A DNA stretch of 64,000 nt, from the NCBI GenBank assembly GCA_036674765.1, contig JARVKI010000007.1, forward strand, positions 682,001 to 746,000, given 5' to 3'. How positions within the stretch are numbered: the stretch's first letter is position 1; each line of letters starts with the position of its first letter. Shown one piece after another: positions 10,853 through 21,948 of this stretch. The notes below the pieces were generated by a model that was not told where the DNA came from, ran no database searches, and was given only the letters and a program-made list of their open reading frames with translations. The DNA is from Seiridium cupressi (lineage: Eukaryota > Ascomycota > Sordariomycetes > Amphisphaeriales > Sporocadaceae). The translations under genes were made by a program, and so were the position numbers.

Positions 10853-12234
10853 ATGACCGACTCAAAAGACTCTATCGAGAAGCGCATCCCACCATCCTGC
10901 CCCTCTTCCATCTCGCAGATCCTCACCCAGGCCTGGCACCACAACCTCGCAGACCTGAAGCAGCTCCTCGACGTCCCGGGCCGTGCCAGCGTACAAGAAC
11001 CCACAACCGGCGAGACCCCACTACATGCAGCGATCCGTGCCGCTGGCAACGACAAGAACACCAATCAAGAAAACGCAAAGGCAGTCCTCGAGGAACTCTT
11101 CTTTAGCGGCGCAATATGGAACGATGTCGACTCAAACAATGAGACGCCAGGCGACGTCGCGGCGCGACTGCACCAGACTGAGCTCTACCAAATGTGCGTA
11201 GAGGCCGGCGTGCGGGCCGAACTGCTGTTTGGGTTATTGGAGGGCTACGAGGAGATTTCGTCACAAGATGACGAGGACGAGGAAATGGAAGAAGTGGATG
11301 TTCAAAACAGTGCTGCAGAGGAAGATGGCGATGAAGCCCCCGAGCTTGTGCCCACAAAATCGATTGAAGAGAAGGAGGAGGAAGAGGAAGTAGAAGAGGA
11401 GACCGAGATTGTAGAAAGCAACCCAGACCGAGCCTTCGAGCCCCCGAAACCCGTGACTGGTGATGACCAGGTCAACTCCGAAGAATACTTGCGCTCAAAC
11501 CTGACATATACGGACGGAAAACTTGTTGATTCTTCCCTGAACGGTGTAATGATGGCTTGGGAAACGGAAATCATGAGGGCCTCTGTCGAAGCTCTCCTTC
11601 CGGGCTTGGCGGTCGGCAAGAAGATCCTAAACATCGGCTTTGGTATGGGAATCATTGACGCCATGTTCACTGGGACGCACCCGTCGAAACATCATATCAT
11701 CGAGGCGCACCCGGAGGTCATTGCGCACATCAATGGCCCCGACTCCAAGTTCGGTGAGGACTGGGTCGCTCGTGGACCAGAGGATGGTGCATATAAGGTA
11801 TACCAAGGGCGCTGGCAAGATGTGGTGGCCAAGTTGTTGGAAGCCGGCGAAACCTATGACGCCATCTACTTTGACACATTTGGGGAGGATTACTCGCAGC
11901 TGCGCATGTTCTTTACGGAACACGTGCCAGGCCTGCTTGAGGAGGATGGACGGTTCGGCTTCTTCAATGGCCTAGGCGCTGACAGGCAAATCTGCTACGA
12001 TGTCTATACCAAGGTAGTGGAAATGCATCTGTCCGATGCAGGTATGGATGTAGAATGGCAGGAGATGGATGTTGACATGAAAGGGCTCGGCCACGACGGT
12101 GAGGGCGAATGGGAAGGCGTCAAACGGCGTTATTGGACCCTCGAAAGTAAGCTCATGTGCATTTTCTTCTTTATTTTCAGTCTAGCTGACCAGGAGCAGA
12201 GTACCGGTTGCCCATCTGCACCTTCATGGGATAG
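10853..12234 (+). CDS. RMT2: Protein arginine N-methyltransferase 2 (RMT2)
   Basis: Two exons (10853-12146, 12200-12234) around a 53-bp intron give about 442 residues. RMT2 methylates the internal delta nitrogen of arginine; in yeast the substrate is ribosomal protein Rpl12. The N-terminal third has ankyrin-like repeats (TTGETPLHAAIRAAG, DSNNETPGDVAARL), followed by a strongly acidic linker (about residues 140-190). The methyltransferase domain starts near SEEYLRSNLTYTDGKL, with the SAM-binding loop KILNIGFGMGIID, then HHIIEAHPEV and YDAIYFDTFGEDY. The second exon supplies the C-terminus YRLPICTFMG, close to the conserved end of the family. The open frame starts at a TTG at 10844; the first ATG is 10853. 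Without splicing the frame would continue with a meaningless tail, which supports the intron. Confidence 0.92.
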
Positions 12235-12369
12235 TCCATGCCCACTGCCTACTGTAACACCACAGCAATGGAGCACCTTCGTCCCAGCGATTCCGATATG
12301 CCTGATTTGTGTCATAGTCTCTGCCGAACGTAGGACATCCTAGGTAGGACAAATAGTCTACCCCAGGAC

Positions 12370-14667
12370 CTATTTGAAGTTTTCTGGGTGGAGGATACCC
12401 GAAAGGTTTCCAGCCTGGACTCTCTTCAATGTCAGTGCAGCAATGAGGGCAGCGCCCACACCACTACCGTCCTCGGCCGCCAGGATCTCGATGGGGTCTT
12501 CTTCTCTAAGACTCTTCTTGGCGGGCCAATCAAGGATCTCCTTGAGCGCTTGAGCACCACGCGCCTTGAAATGCGGGTACTTGTTGAAGACGGATCCATC
12601 AGCGCCGACGTGGCACGACTGGTAGTTCTTCTTCTTGCAGATGGCCGCAACACCACAAGCGGAGAGCCGGGCAGCACGTGTCCCGATGAGCTCGGCGGTG
12701 CGGCGGATGAGCTCGAGTTCCGGTCGGGTAGTAGCAATGCTGAGCTTATCAGAAAACAGATCAGCGGTCTCCTGCAAGTTCTCGAACGGGTCACTAGATA
12801 GTGTCAGTCACATTGTCAATTCAAGTTGACCGTGTTAACTTACTCTTCAATGGCAGAGAGGAAGGAAGCGTCCAGGCTGTAGGGCCTTCGGAGCTTCTTA
12901 ATATCCTGACCCTCGAAAATGTGAACATCTTTGTTGTCGTGAAGATCCACCAAGACTAGTCGGAAGATCTCGCCTAGGTAGAGACCAGCAATCATCTTCT
13001 CAAAAGCCTGCTGGCCAGGTCGAGGAGACTCCTTATCGATGATGATATCATACGGAGTTCGCGGGAGGACCTTGTGCTCGTTGTCAAACGCACCCCACTC
13101 GCAGTTGATGGCCATGGGGCAATCTGCAGGCAAGTTCATGTGGGCCAACTTGGGAATCGAGCCGCAGTTCTCCATGTAAGCCGCATTGCAACCGGTACCG
13201 AAGATACAGCCAATTGCCATCTTAGGATCCGTGTAAGCCGAAGCAATGAGAGTACCGGTCGTATCGTTGATCAAGGCAGAGACCTTGATGGGGACGTTTC
13301 TCGAGTCAAGGGCAGCCTCGAGCATGGGAACGACGTTCTGGCCTTCGACACCATTGATATCGAATCCCTTGGTCCACCGCTGTAGGATACCCTCATCGAT
13401 GTAATTTTGGGTGGCCGGATAAGAGAAGGTGAATCCCAGAGGAATTTTGCCTGTGTCCGGTGGGAGCTCTCCGTGGTGAGTGTCAATGAATTGTTGCAAG
13501 CAATCGGCAATGTACTCCCAAAGCTCCTCGGATTCGCCGGTCTTCAATTCCTCGGGCATACGGTACTTTGACTGGATGATGTCGAACTCCGACTTGTTAT
13601 CCGTCAGGGTGATCTCACATACACGCAGGTTGGTGCCGCCCATATCGAGAGCCAGATATGTACCGGTCTCGTAGCCGTCAGGGAAGGCCATGACCCACGT
13701 AGGATTCATGGGCTGCCAACAAAGTCAGTTGAACTCCCTAATGCATCAACAAAACGGAGACGCAACCTACAATGCTGCCACCCTCAACACTCAGACCTAT
13801 GCTAGTTAGCCCAGGAAACTTGACTTAAAGATAATGAGCGCGCCCACCCTTTTCCAGCTCCGATACAAACTGAGCGGTGATCTGCTTGAGTTTGGGTGTA
13901 TCGATGGTGAAGTGCTGCTCGAGCTTCTTAATCTCTTGTAGCAAGTCCTTCGGGACATCCGCCATCGATCCTGTTACCGTCCTCGTATTAGCACGTAGAT
14001 CCGGGCCGGAAGCAGCATGATCAACCACCATGGTGATAGGTATTCCTCCTTGTTGTTGCACCGCGAGCTGATTCCCATTTCCATAGACTATGCAAATTGT
14101 GGCTGGAGTAGGGTTTTGCCAACTGAGGGCGCGATGGTGATTGTGGGGCAAGCATAGGAAATAACGAATACAAGATATAAGGGATGAGTTTAATGTGAAG
14201 TCCTCCCTCGTATGCGGACAAGACAAATAGTGTGACGGGGAAGACCAGGTGGAATCCACCGCAGCTGGCCAGAGAGACATGAAATTGGTTTGTCATTGGG
14301 TATGTGTCAGTTTTTGAGTGAGACAGTCTCGATCCATGCTGCGTATTCGCTTGAAAGGCAGCAGCAGCAGAGGTGCACGCCGCGTTTCGGGTGTAGTTGC
14401 AACTGCCATCTTGACGCGAAGTAGTCCGACAGGTATTCCGGGGTGTCTTGCTTGTAACGGACTGACACGGGAAACACCATATAGGCCTTGCGGTCGACAT
14501 TGGAAAGAAAGCTGCCCGGGTCCATCAAGGAAGGGACTATATAGGCTCTGTTTCCGATGGCCCGGAGACCGGGTGTTGAAGTGGCATGATAGGAAGGACG
14601 CACACAGCAAAAAGCAATTGCACTTACCCTTGCGGGACGGCGGCCTGCGAGGTCCTAGGCCAACCAT
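12370..14667 (-). CDS. Hexokinase
   Basis: Five exons (14628-14667, 13848-13970, 13771-13796, 12844-13712, 12370-12793) join in frame to 493 residues. Hexokinase phosphorylates glucose and fructose with ATP at the start of glycolysis; in fungi one isoform also signals carbon repression. Exon 1 encodes MVGLGPRRPPSRKG, the typical N-terminus of filamentous-fungal hexokinases, and joins to SMADVPKDLL. Exon 3 is only 26 bp and supplies LSVEGGSI. Visible signatures: LALDMGGTNLRV (phosphate 1), LGFTFSYP (sugar binding), INDTTGTLIASAY (phosphate 2), GTGCNAAYME, NCEWGAFDNE, and the adenosine motif EDGSGVGAALIAAL. Intron 1 is 657 bp, about ten times the local norm; the other four are about 50-58 bp. 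I prefer hexokinase to glucokinase because of the N-terminus. Confidence 0.93.
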
Positions 14668-16030
14668 TTTGTTGTGAATAGATTTACAATGACTAGAGGA
14701 GAAGAAGTTCACGGATCAGTACTCTTGCGTTTAAAAACAGACTTGGTCGAATGACGCAAGACTCAACGTAGATACCCACCAGCAGGTTCGAGCCGGTTAT
14801 AATGAGGGCGGAGGGTCAAACGATAAACTCTCTATGTTATCTCAAAATAGATGAAGAAAAAAAGAAAAAAGAGATCTATGTTTTCACAGGGCCAAGATTG
14901 GATAGCAGTGTCCTTACTCAGCTTGCAATGGGACGTTCGGAGTGGGATGAAGTTGTTGCTGGTGGCGCTGGATTTTTGATGAGGGGTACAGGAATACGTA
15001 GTAGTATTATCGATTGCTGGGCTGAAAGCGCTGTGCTAGTCCAAGCTCCTAACTAACCAAGTAGGTTAACTAGTTCCCGCATGGAAACCATCAAATTCCG
15101 AGTGGGAGCCAGGAGCAAGGCACCCGACTGCAGTCATGCAACTGCTGATTCAGATGCATTAGCAATTGGGCTGCAGCTGGCACAGCGCAGCACCTTCCGA
15201 GGCCTGTTAAGGCCCGGGTCCCAAGGGTCTCCAGGCCCTATTGGGGCCTTGTAGGTGGGTCTCAACAGTCGGATCTCCTCTGGCGGTGTGAAGAGAGTTC
15301 GATTCATGGCGTCTTGTCCGAGGGCTTTCCCCAACACCACTACCTTATCATGGCACCGCAGCTCCTATGCTGTTGTGTATGCTGGCGAAACTGACAAGGA
15401 GCTGCAGCGTGGAGATCCGGACTACGTCATTGGCAGAGAGTCCGTCATTGGAACGGGGCTAATGTATATAAGCTGACTGAGGTTGACCACTGTGCAGCTC
15501 TCACGATTTCAATCTAGAGCTGTCTGTCTCATGCTGGACTGAACAGGACGAGTGGTGTTGGATAAAGTCACCTCACAAACGCCTCACAGCTCATGGCGAG
15601 CGTGAAAATGGCCCAAATCTACTGCTGACATTTGCTGCCCCGCGCCAATTTATTTTCAATGCAGCTGAGCTGAGGCTTTCTGGCTTGTGACGACACATCC
15701 CTGCGGAGCTGCTGCAGATGTGGGGGTCTGCCATTATCGATAGCCGCTTGACCTCGCTCAAAGCGGACTGGCGCGGCAGCTGCTGCAGCTCGCCGGAACA
15801 AACTAAATCCACGGCAGTCTCCTGCGTCTAGAAGCAACGTAAGCTCTTTTGGTCTGGCCAGCTGTAATACCTGTAGTAGCTGTCTTGAAGCCAGGTCGCC
15901 AAGACATCTCAATTTCACCACGATTTGTTCCAGCATCGGCTTCCTGAACCCGAATTCTCTTCTCCCACCCCAATCGCAACAGTTCGGAGCTGCTCAATGG
16001 TCGAGCGCCCCGTGCGATAAGGTTTTCATC
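14668..16030. promoter_or_regulatory. Divergent upstream region of hexokinase and OST1
   Basis: About 1.36 kb between two divergent start codons. No frame in it looks coding: the 60-105-residue frames lack domains and overlap each other on both strands. No repeat stands out. Confidence 0.5.
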
Positions 16031-17613
16031 ATGAAGTCGATCGCTTCTCTCGCGGTTGCGTTCCTCTCGCTCCTCTCGTCTGCCGCAGCCGACACCAACG
16101 TTGCTGGTCCGTCAGTGTCAAAGGTCACCCTGCCGTCGACCTTCAAGCCGCCACAGGTGTTCAAGAATGCCAACCTCGTCCATGCCATCTCATTAGAGAA
16201 AAACTTCGCCAAGGAGTCGATCAATGTTGTCATCGAGAATGTTTCCAAGGAGCCTCAGCTAGAGTACTTCCTGCCCTTCACCGGCCAGCAGATGGAGAGG
16301 ATTGGCGGGATTGAGGTCAAGGATCGGAAGGATGCTACAGCCACCGGCTTTGGCATTGAGCCTGTCGAGTTTGACCCCTTGAGGTACGATCTAGTTGCAA
16401 AAGTGCCCGAGACAAACAGCTAATGGATTTAGTGATACACAATTCTACCGGATCCGATTACCCAAGGCCCTTGCGCCCGCTGCTCAGCAAACGCTGGGGA
16501 TCTCGTTCTATTTCCTCCAGGCTTATACTCCCCTACCCGCGGCGATCGAACAATCCGAGAAGCAATACCTTGTCTATCCATTCTCCGCATATGCTCACTC
16601 AGCCTACCCTACATTGAAGCAAAAGACTGAAGTCAAGTTCCCTTCAAGCGATATTCCCGACTACACTACAATTGCAGGCACTGGTAATGTCAAGGAGTTT
16701 CCAGAGAAACAAGGATCAAAGTTGACGTACGGGCCGTTCCCAGAGGTTCCAGCTGGCGCTGTATCTCCGGTCCAGGTACGCTTCGAGTTCACCAAGCCAG
16801 TCACCCACGTTTCTCTCCTTGAGCGGGATGTGGAGGTCAGTCACTGGGGTGGCAACGTCGCGTTCGAGGAGCGCTACACCCTCTTCAACCGTGGCGCCAA
16901 TCTATCTACCCTATTCAACCGGGTCAAGTGGGCCCAGTCCCAGTACTTCAATCCCCAGACGTATGCTCTAAAGGAGCTGAAGTTCACTCTACAGGGTGGA
17001 AGCAAGGATGCCTACTTCACGGATATCATTGGCAACGTCTCAACATCTCGATTCCGATCAAACAGGCGCGAGGCCTCGCTCGAGATAAAGCCTCGATACC
17101 CGATCTTTGGCGGCTGGAAGTATCCTTTCACAATCGGCTGGAACACGGATTCCAAGAGTTTCCTGAAGAAAACATCCGGCGACGGCTACCTCCTCAAGGT
17201 CCCTTTCCTTGAGGGCCCTAAGCAGGCGGAAGGCGTTGAATATGAGCAGATCTACCTGCGAGTTCTTTTGCCTGAAGGCGCAGAGTAAGTTGTAAACCTT
17301 TTGCACGATGCGACCGTCTACTAATTGTGGGCAAAGAAACGTCAAGTACTATACCTCTATTCCGGACTCATCCATCATGGAGTCAACCGTAGATCTTCAA
17401 AGGACGTATCTGGACACGGTTGGCCGTACCGTCTTGACCATCAAAGCCCGCAACATTCCCGATGACTTCCGGGACCGCGAGTTGTATGTCTCGTATGACT
17501 ACTCGTTCATCGCGAGCCTTCGCAAGCCGCTCGTCATCTTCGGAAGCGTAATGTCTGTTTTCGTTGGCACTTGGTTGCTCTCCAAGATTGAGCTGAAGTT
17601 CTCCAGTAAATAG
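16031..17613 (+). CDS. OST1: Oligosaccharyltransferase subunit OST1 (ribophorin I)
   Basis: Three exons (16031-16383, 16433-17284, 17337-17613) give 493 residues. OST1 is an ER membrane subunit of the complex that transfers the dolichol-linked glycan to Asn-X-Ser/Thr. A cleavable signal peptide is seen at the N-terminus (IASLAVAFLSLLSSAAA). The luminal ribophorin I domain follows, with EYFLPFTGQQMERIGGIEV, LGISFYFLQAYTPLPAAIEQ, KQYLVYPFSAYAHSAYPT and VEVSHWGGNVAFEERYTLFN. A single membrane segment lies near the C-terminus (LVIFGSVMSVFVGTWLLSKI), with a very short cytosolic tail. Both introns (49 and 52 bp) remove frame breaks exactly. Length and topology match the yeast protein (about 476 residues). 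Confidence 0.95.
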
Positions 17614-18967
17614 AGGAAAGTCTGGAGTCTGTAGTCTGTATATAAAACCGTGGAAGAGTGCGATGACTTCTTTATACCCAGTGCAGGGTAAGCAAAATAG
17701 AGGCAAAATGACATGATGATTCGAACCTGACTTGTCCTCATACTCAGCGTCTTATGTGTGTCTTGATGAAAAGAGCGTACTTCTTCCAAGCGATGTTGTT
17801 GCCATTACGTTGAAGTGAATAAAGGAGGCTATCAATTTGCGGTCAATACCACCATGCTTACAGATGAATACTGCGATTTCACACAAGCCATTCATCTTTT
17901 CCAAACCTCAATAACCATTGCTTTCTAGCCCCCATCACTGCAGACTACCCCTACAGGACCTAGACCCACCATCAGCAGAAGCCGAATGGGATGATCCAAC
18001 GCCCGGCTGCAGGGTCCAAGGGTCCTATAGCGTCTGTCAAGAAATCGAAACTAGCCCCACACCAGCCCGATCTCAATCGGCACGAACCTAGCTCTGCACG
18101 CTGACGTCGCCGCAGCATCATATGCTCATTTCTAGCATACTGGCTGCATATTTCTTGAACCCGCATCGTGAGAATTCTATGTATGCATGATCAAGAGGTG
18201 CGTATTTTGGCTGCAACACATCAGGGGTTTGTTTCGAAGCGAGACAAGGCTCATGGTCCCGCGCGTTACGCACTGGCCCTCATCGTGTCGAACAATGAGA
18301 CGCTAGATGCATACGAACGAAGAGGCGGTAGGACTCTCCGTATGTCTTGGTGCGCCACTGACCTTGGCTGACATAGTAAACGATCATGTCAACGTGAAGG
18401 CTACGAGCGCTGGGGAAGGATGGCTGGTATCTGGAAGAGAGATACTGGGTGTAGGGTTGGAGGAGGCCGGCCCGCAGATTGCGGGTGTAAAAGGATCAAG
18501 GTACTCAGTCTATTAGATCGCTTAAGATGGCAGGGATCGTAACCTGGCACTAAAACGTAGAGTTACATACATCGTACATTAGTATACTATACTTGGGTGG
18601 TCCCCAGAAAGTACGAGCCTGGAGCAGATTGAAGGGGGTCCGAAGTCTCGTTGAACTTGGAAGTAGGTGGGCGGACCGGCTCACCCCAGGCTGCCTTGGT
18701 GCATCTGCTCGGTGTGAAGCAAGGAGAACCCCTGGTTGTCAATGGTCTCAGAAGGGGCTGGAGACGGCATCTCTCTCAGATAAATACTGCCGCCGATCTG
18801 CTTCTGTTCAACGTTGTCGTTCTCCCGTTTGTTCTTTCGGGTGTCCAAACTAACCTTTAAACGATTGAAGATCATCTAGTCAGAGACGCCAATCTTGCAT
18901 ATATCTCTACCCCACTTTATACGTCTTCATATAAGAAAATCTCCGGCTGGGAAGCCCACCGAAATAA
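17614..18967. other. Intergenic, no gene seen
   Basis: About 1.35 kb between OST1 and the small His-rich gene. Short frames such as 18307-18516 (+) have no recognisable domain. A TTCGAACC element at about 17720 resembles a tRNA B box on the minus strand, but no cloverleaf can be built around it. Confidence 0.5.
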
Positions 18968-19237
18968 ATGCCCTCCACAACAACAATTACAATCCGCACC
19001 TACGTCTCTACCACCAACAAAACTATGTGTTTCGGCTCAGGACAGCCCAAGAGGCAGTACTACTACCGGGAGGAGTATACTCCCGCGCGCCAGGCGCATG
19101 GCCATCACCACCACCACCACCACCACTCCCCTCGCGCTAGCTACCCGTCTCATAGCCCCCGGGTCAGCACGAGTAGCTACAGAAGAAGCGGCCCCGTCGT
19201 CTATCAGGAGCGAACGAGTAGGACCAAATACTACTAA
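18968..19237 (+). CDS. Small His-rich basic protein, hypothetical
   Basis: A short intronless frame of 89 residues. If translation starts at the second Met (19025, MCFGSGQPKRQYYY) it has 70 residues. After that Met comes a Tyr/Arg-rich patch, a run of eight His (about residues 46-53 of the long form), then a Ser/Arg/Tyr-rich tail ending RTSRTKYY. It has no Asp, only three Glu, and a high positive charge. Small MCFG-starting Tyr/Arg-rich proteins are common hypothetical proteins in Sordariomycetes, to my recollection, and the second Met is therefore attractive. The function is unknown; metal binding by the His run is only a possibility. Confidence 0.5.
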   Translation: MPSTTTITIRTYVSTTNKTMCFGSGQPKRQYYYREEYTPARQAHGHHHHHHHHSPRASYPSHSPRVSTSSYRRSGPVVYQERTSRTKYY

Positions 19238-20167
19238 CCGCCACGGACGTCTGCTGATGATGAATTCATCGGGCAGATGAGGAGATCGTTCCATGTCGCT
19301 GCGTGGCATGAGAGGGCAGACTTACATGGAAGAGACATCATCCTAGCAATGGAGACTGTGAATCTCACTCTCAAGGTCACGTCTTCATCGAGGTCATGAG
19401 GACTAGCGATCATGATCTGTGTTTTTTGCTTGTTTACGATTTACTTTCTTTATGGTGCACGGACGGGAATGGAAATATTCGGGTCCCCAGGCGCGGGAGC
19501 CAGCATCTATGGTTCGACCTCCCCCGGGGTTGTATTCTTATCATATTTGATATAGCGTCCGGCGTCCCGAGCATCAATCGGTCGGTGCGTCATCAAGGGA
19601 CTTGCCGGTGGGGTTTCAACTTTCAAGACCGAAGGCGCACTGGCCAGGCGGGGTTCTGACAGCTGTGATGGACAACGCCAAAGAATCAATAGTGCCAAAC
19701 ATGATGTCATTCCCATACTTCGTCTGTCAATGACGGCCGCGCAATTGACGGGCACTTGTCTTTGAGAGAAAGTCTTGGAATTCTGATGTAGCCTGACTAA
19801 GACAGCCTTTGTGTAGCGTGAGGCAGAGGTAGATAAGTAAAGGAAGACCTCGTCCAACATCCCTTGGTTGAACCCCTGTGCGAGTATATTGTCTGTTGCT
19901 ACGCAGATCCGACCCACTCTTGACAAGACAATCATAGTACTGCTTGTCGCAGTTCCTAGGAATCGCTACTGACTATCTTACTGTGAGTGACTCCTGTTGA
20001 AATGTTGGGCGGTGGCTACTTTTGAGCGCATAGCACTGGTGCTCCTAGATGCAAGAATCACCATTGAGAAGGAACGAATCTGTTAACACTCCACAACATA
20101 GATATCAACATCCTACCTACCTGTCTACCTACCTACTTGGACATAGCGGCTTGGAGCATCTCTCACC
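19238..20167. other. Intergenic, upstream of Pil1-like gene
   Basis: About 930 bp without a supportable gene. A (CCTA)n-like tract at 20112-20136 lies 30 bp before the proposed split start codon, so it is probably in the 5' untranslated region of the eisosome gene. Confidence 0.5.
20112..20136. repeat. Imperfect CCTA microsatellite
   Basis: CCTACCTACCTGTCTACCTA-like tetranucleotide run with a single TG interruption, immediately upstream of the Pil1-like gene. Confidence 0.8.
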
Positions 20168-21540
20168 ATGTAAGTAATATAGTCATCTCGCTTTCCTGTT
20201 ACTCCGGAACCGCGAACATGCAAAAATCTAAAGCTTTCCTCGGGGAACGAATCAAGTCTCTGTTGTTCCACACAGGGACGACGGCACCACAGAACAGTGA
20301 ACAAGTCGAAGGACAGAGCCAGCAAACAACCGAGACCACCTCGCATGAAACACATCACGCGATTGAACAGGCAGAAGTCTTAGTGCAAGCGCATCTTTCA
20401 AAATCAGCCTTTTATATCGCAGAAGAATCGAATACTACGGACAATTCTGTAGATTTATACCGTCGCCCTGGCTATGCAGCACCAAATAGCAAATCTTGTA
20501 GAAAATTATACCCTTACTTACCAGAGTCACGGGTGAACAGGAATCGCGCACTTTCTATCCGTTCCAAGTCCTCCAACCGAAATGATGGGGGCGGCTCCGG
20601 TCGCAAAGCCTTTTCGTTCCAATCCCTGCGTGGTAACATGCAGCCCGAACTATCGCGGAAACTGTACAAGGTCATCAAGTCGTCCAACAACTTAATCACC
20701 GCACACGACACCGCAGCAAAGGAACGTACGGTCATCGCAACGCAGCTTTCAGAATGGGGCGAGCAGACGCAGGACGAGGCTGTTTCCGATATCAGCGACA
20801 AGGTCGGCGTCATATTGTCCGAGCTGGGTGACCAGGAGGACGGCTACGCTCAAAACCTAGAGGAGTCGCGTGGCATACTGAAAGCTATTCGTAACACAGA
20901 GAAGAGCGTGCAACCGAGCCGTGACAACAAGGCCAAGATCGCAGACGAAATTCAGAAGTTGAAAATGAAAGAGCCACAAAGTACTAAAATCGTCGTGCTG
21001 GAACAGGAGCTTGTCCGGGCTGAGGCGGAGAACATGGTTGCGGAAGCGCAGCTGTCAAATATCGTATGTCTTGAGCCGATTGATGGCGGCCATCATGCAA
21101 TATCCGGGCATAAATAGCACTCACTGACACAATCGCAGACTCGCCAAAAACTCAAGGAAGCATACGCAGCAGAGTTTGCTGCTGTGATCGAGCGTGCCGA
21201 GAGACAAATCATCCTTGCCAAGCACGGCCGTCGTCTACTGTCGCTTTTGGATGACTCGCCCATTACACCTGGTGATGCGCAGAGACAATATGTGCATGGT
21301 AATGAGGCACGACAGGTTCTCAATGATGCCGAGGACGATCTCCGTAAGTGGGAGCTCAATCTTGACGATGAGCCATTCCACGATGCCCAGGCCGATGTCG
21401 TAGAGACCACGCCAGAGTCATCGGTTGCAACTGGCGCGGCATATGGCGAGCCGGAACAACATCTGAATGAACCAAGCTACAGAGAGGAAGCTGCGCAGCC
21501 AAACGTAGCTGGGCCATCGAGTGCTGGTGTTGCTGCTTAG
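20168..21540 (+). CDS. Eisosome core protein, Pil1/Lsp1 family
   Basis: Preferred model: exons 20168-20169, 20541-21063 and 21139-21540, giving 308 residues. The first exon holds only AT of the start codon; after a 371-bp intron the next exon supplies G, giving MNRALSIRSKSSNRN, which resembles Pil1/Lsp1 N-termini. The BAR-like coiled-coil domain follows: FQSLRGNMQPELSRKL, ERTVIATQLSEWGEQTQDE, then TRQKLKEAYAAEFAAVIERA across the 75-bp second intron. These proteins assemble the static furrows (eisosomes, MCC) under the fungal plasma membrane. The tail is acidic and disordered. Alternative: the intron is open in the same frame from an ATG at 20218, which would add 108 residues; I consider this less likely but possible as an isoform. 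Confidence 0.88.
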
Positions 21541-21948
21541 AGAAGAGCATTCGACTAGACTTGAGGGTAAAGGGAGAGTTCTGTCGTTTTTTTCTCCTTT
21601 GGAAAGGAATGAAGGTTAGGTATCCATGAACTCGTCGCAACCAGGACTTAAAGCCTAACTACGGATAACAGGGTGCGGTGTGGATATTTATTCATTGCCC
21701 AAGGCCTCCATAGCAACAATTGGTGGTGCTTCAAGTAATTTAGCTACAAATGAACGTTTGGACGTACGCAGCAATGATACCTAGATAAATCATATTCACA
21801 TGTGTGCTGCATGATCCCTGCATAAAAGAGAGGCCCACCCAGCCGGCAGATCTCTGTGTCAGCTGCCAGCACAATCCCCAGTTCAAGGCTTCATTCATCG
21901 TGCGACTTCAAGCCGATGTCATTACGTTCGCAAAACTGCTTGCCAAAA
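21541..21948. other. Intergenic between Pil1-like gene and COQ6
   Basis: About 400 bp holding the 3' end of the Pil1-like transcript and the COQ6 promoter. In-frame upstream ATGs of COQ6 at 21856 and 21916 fall here. Confidence 0.5.

Noticed and set aside
17700..17790. tRNA-like B box (TTCGAACC, minus strand)
   Set aside because: No A box at the right distance, and no acceptor or T-stem pairing could be built by hand.
20137..20540. In-frame N-terminal extension of the Pil1-like protein as the main gene model
   Set aside because: The spliced AT|G model gives the family N-terminus and normal length; kept only as an alternative isoform.
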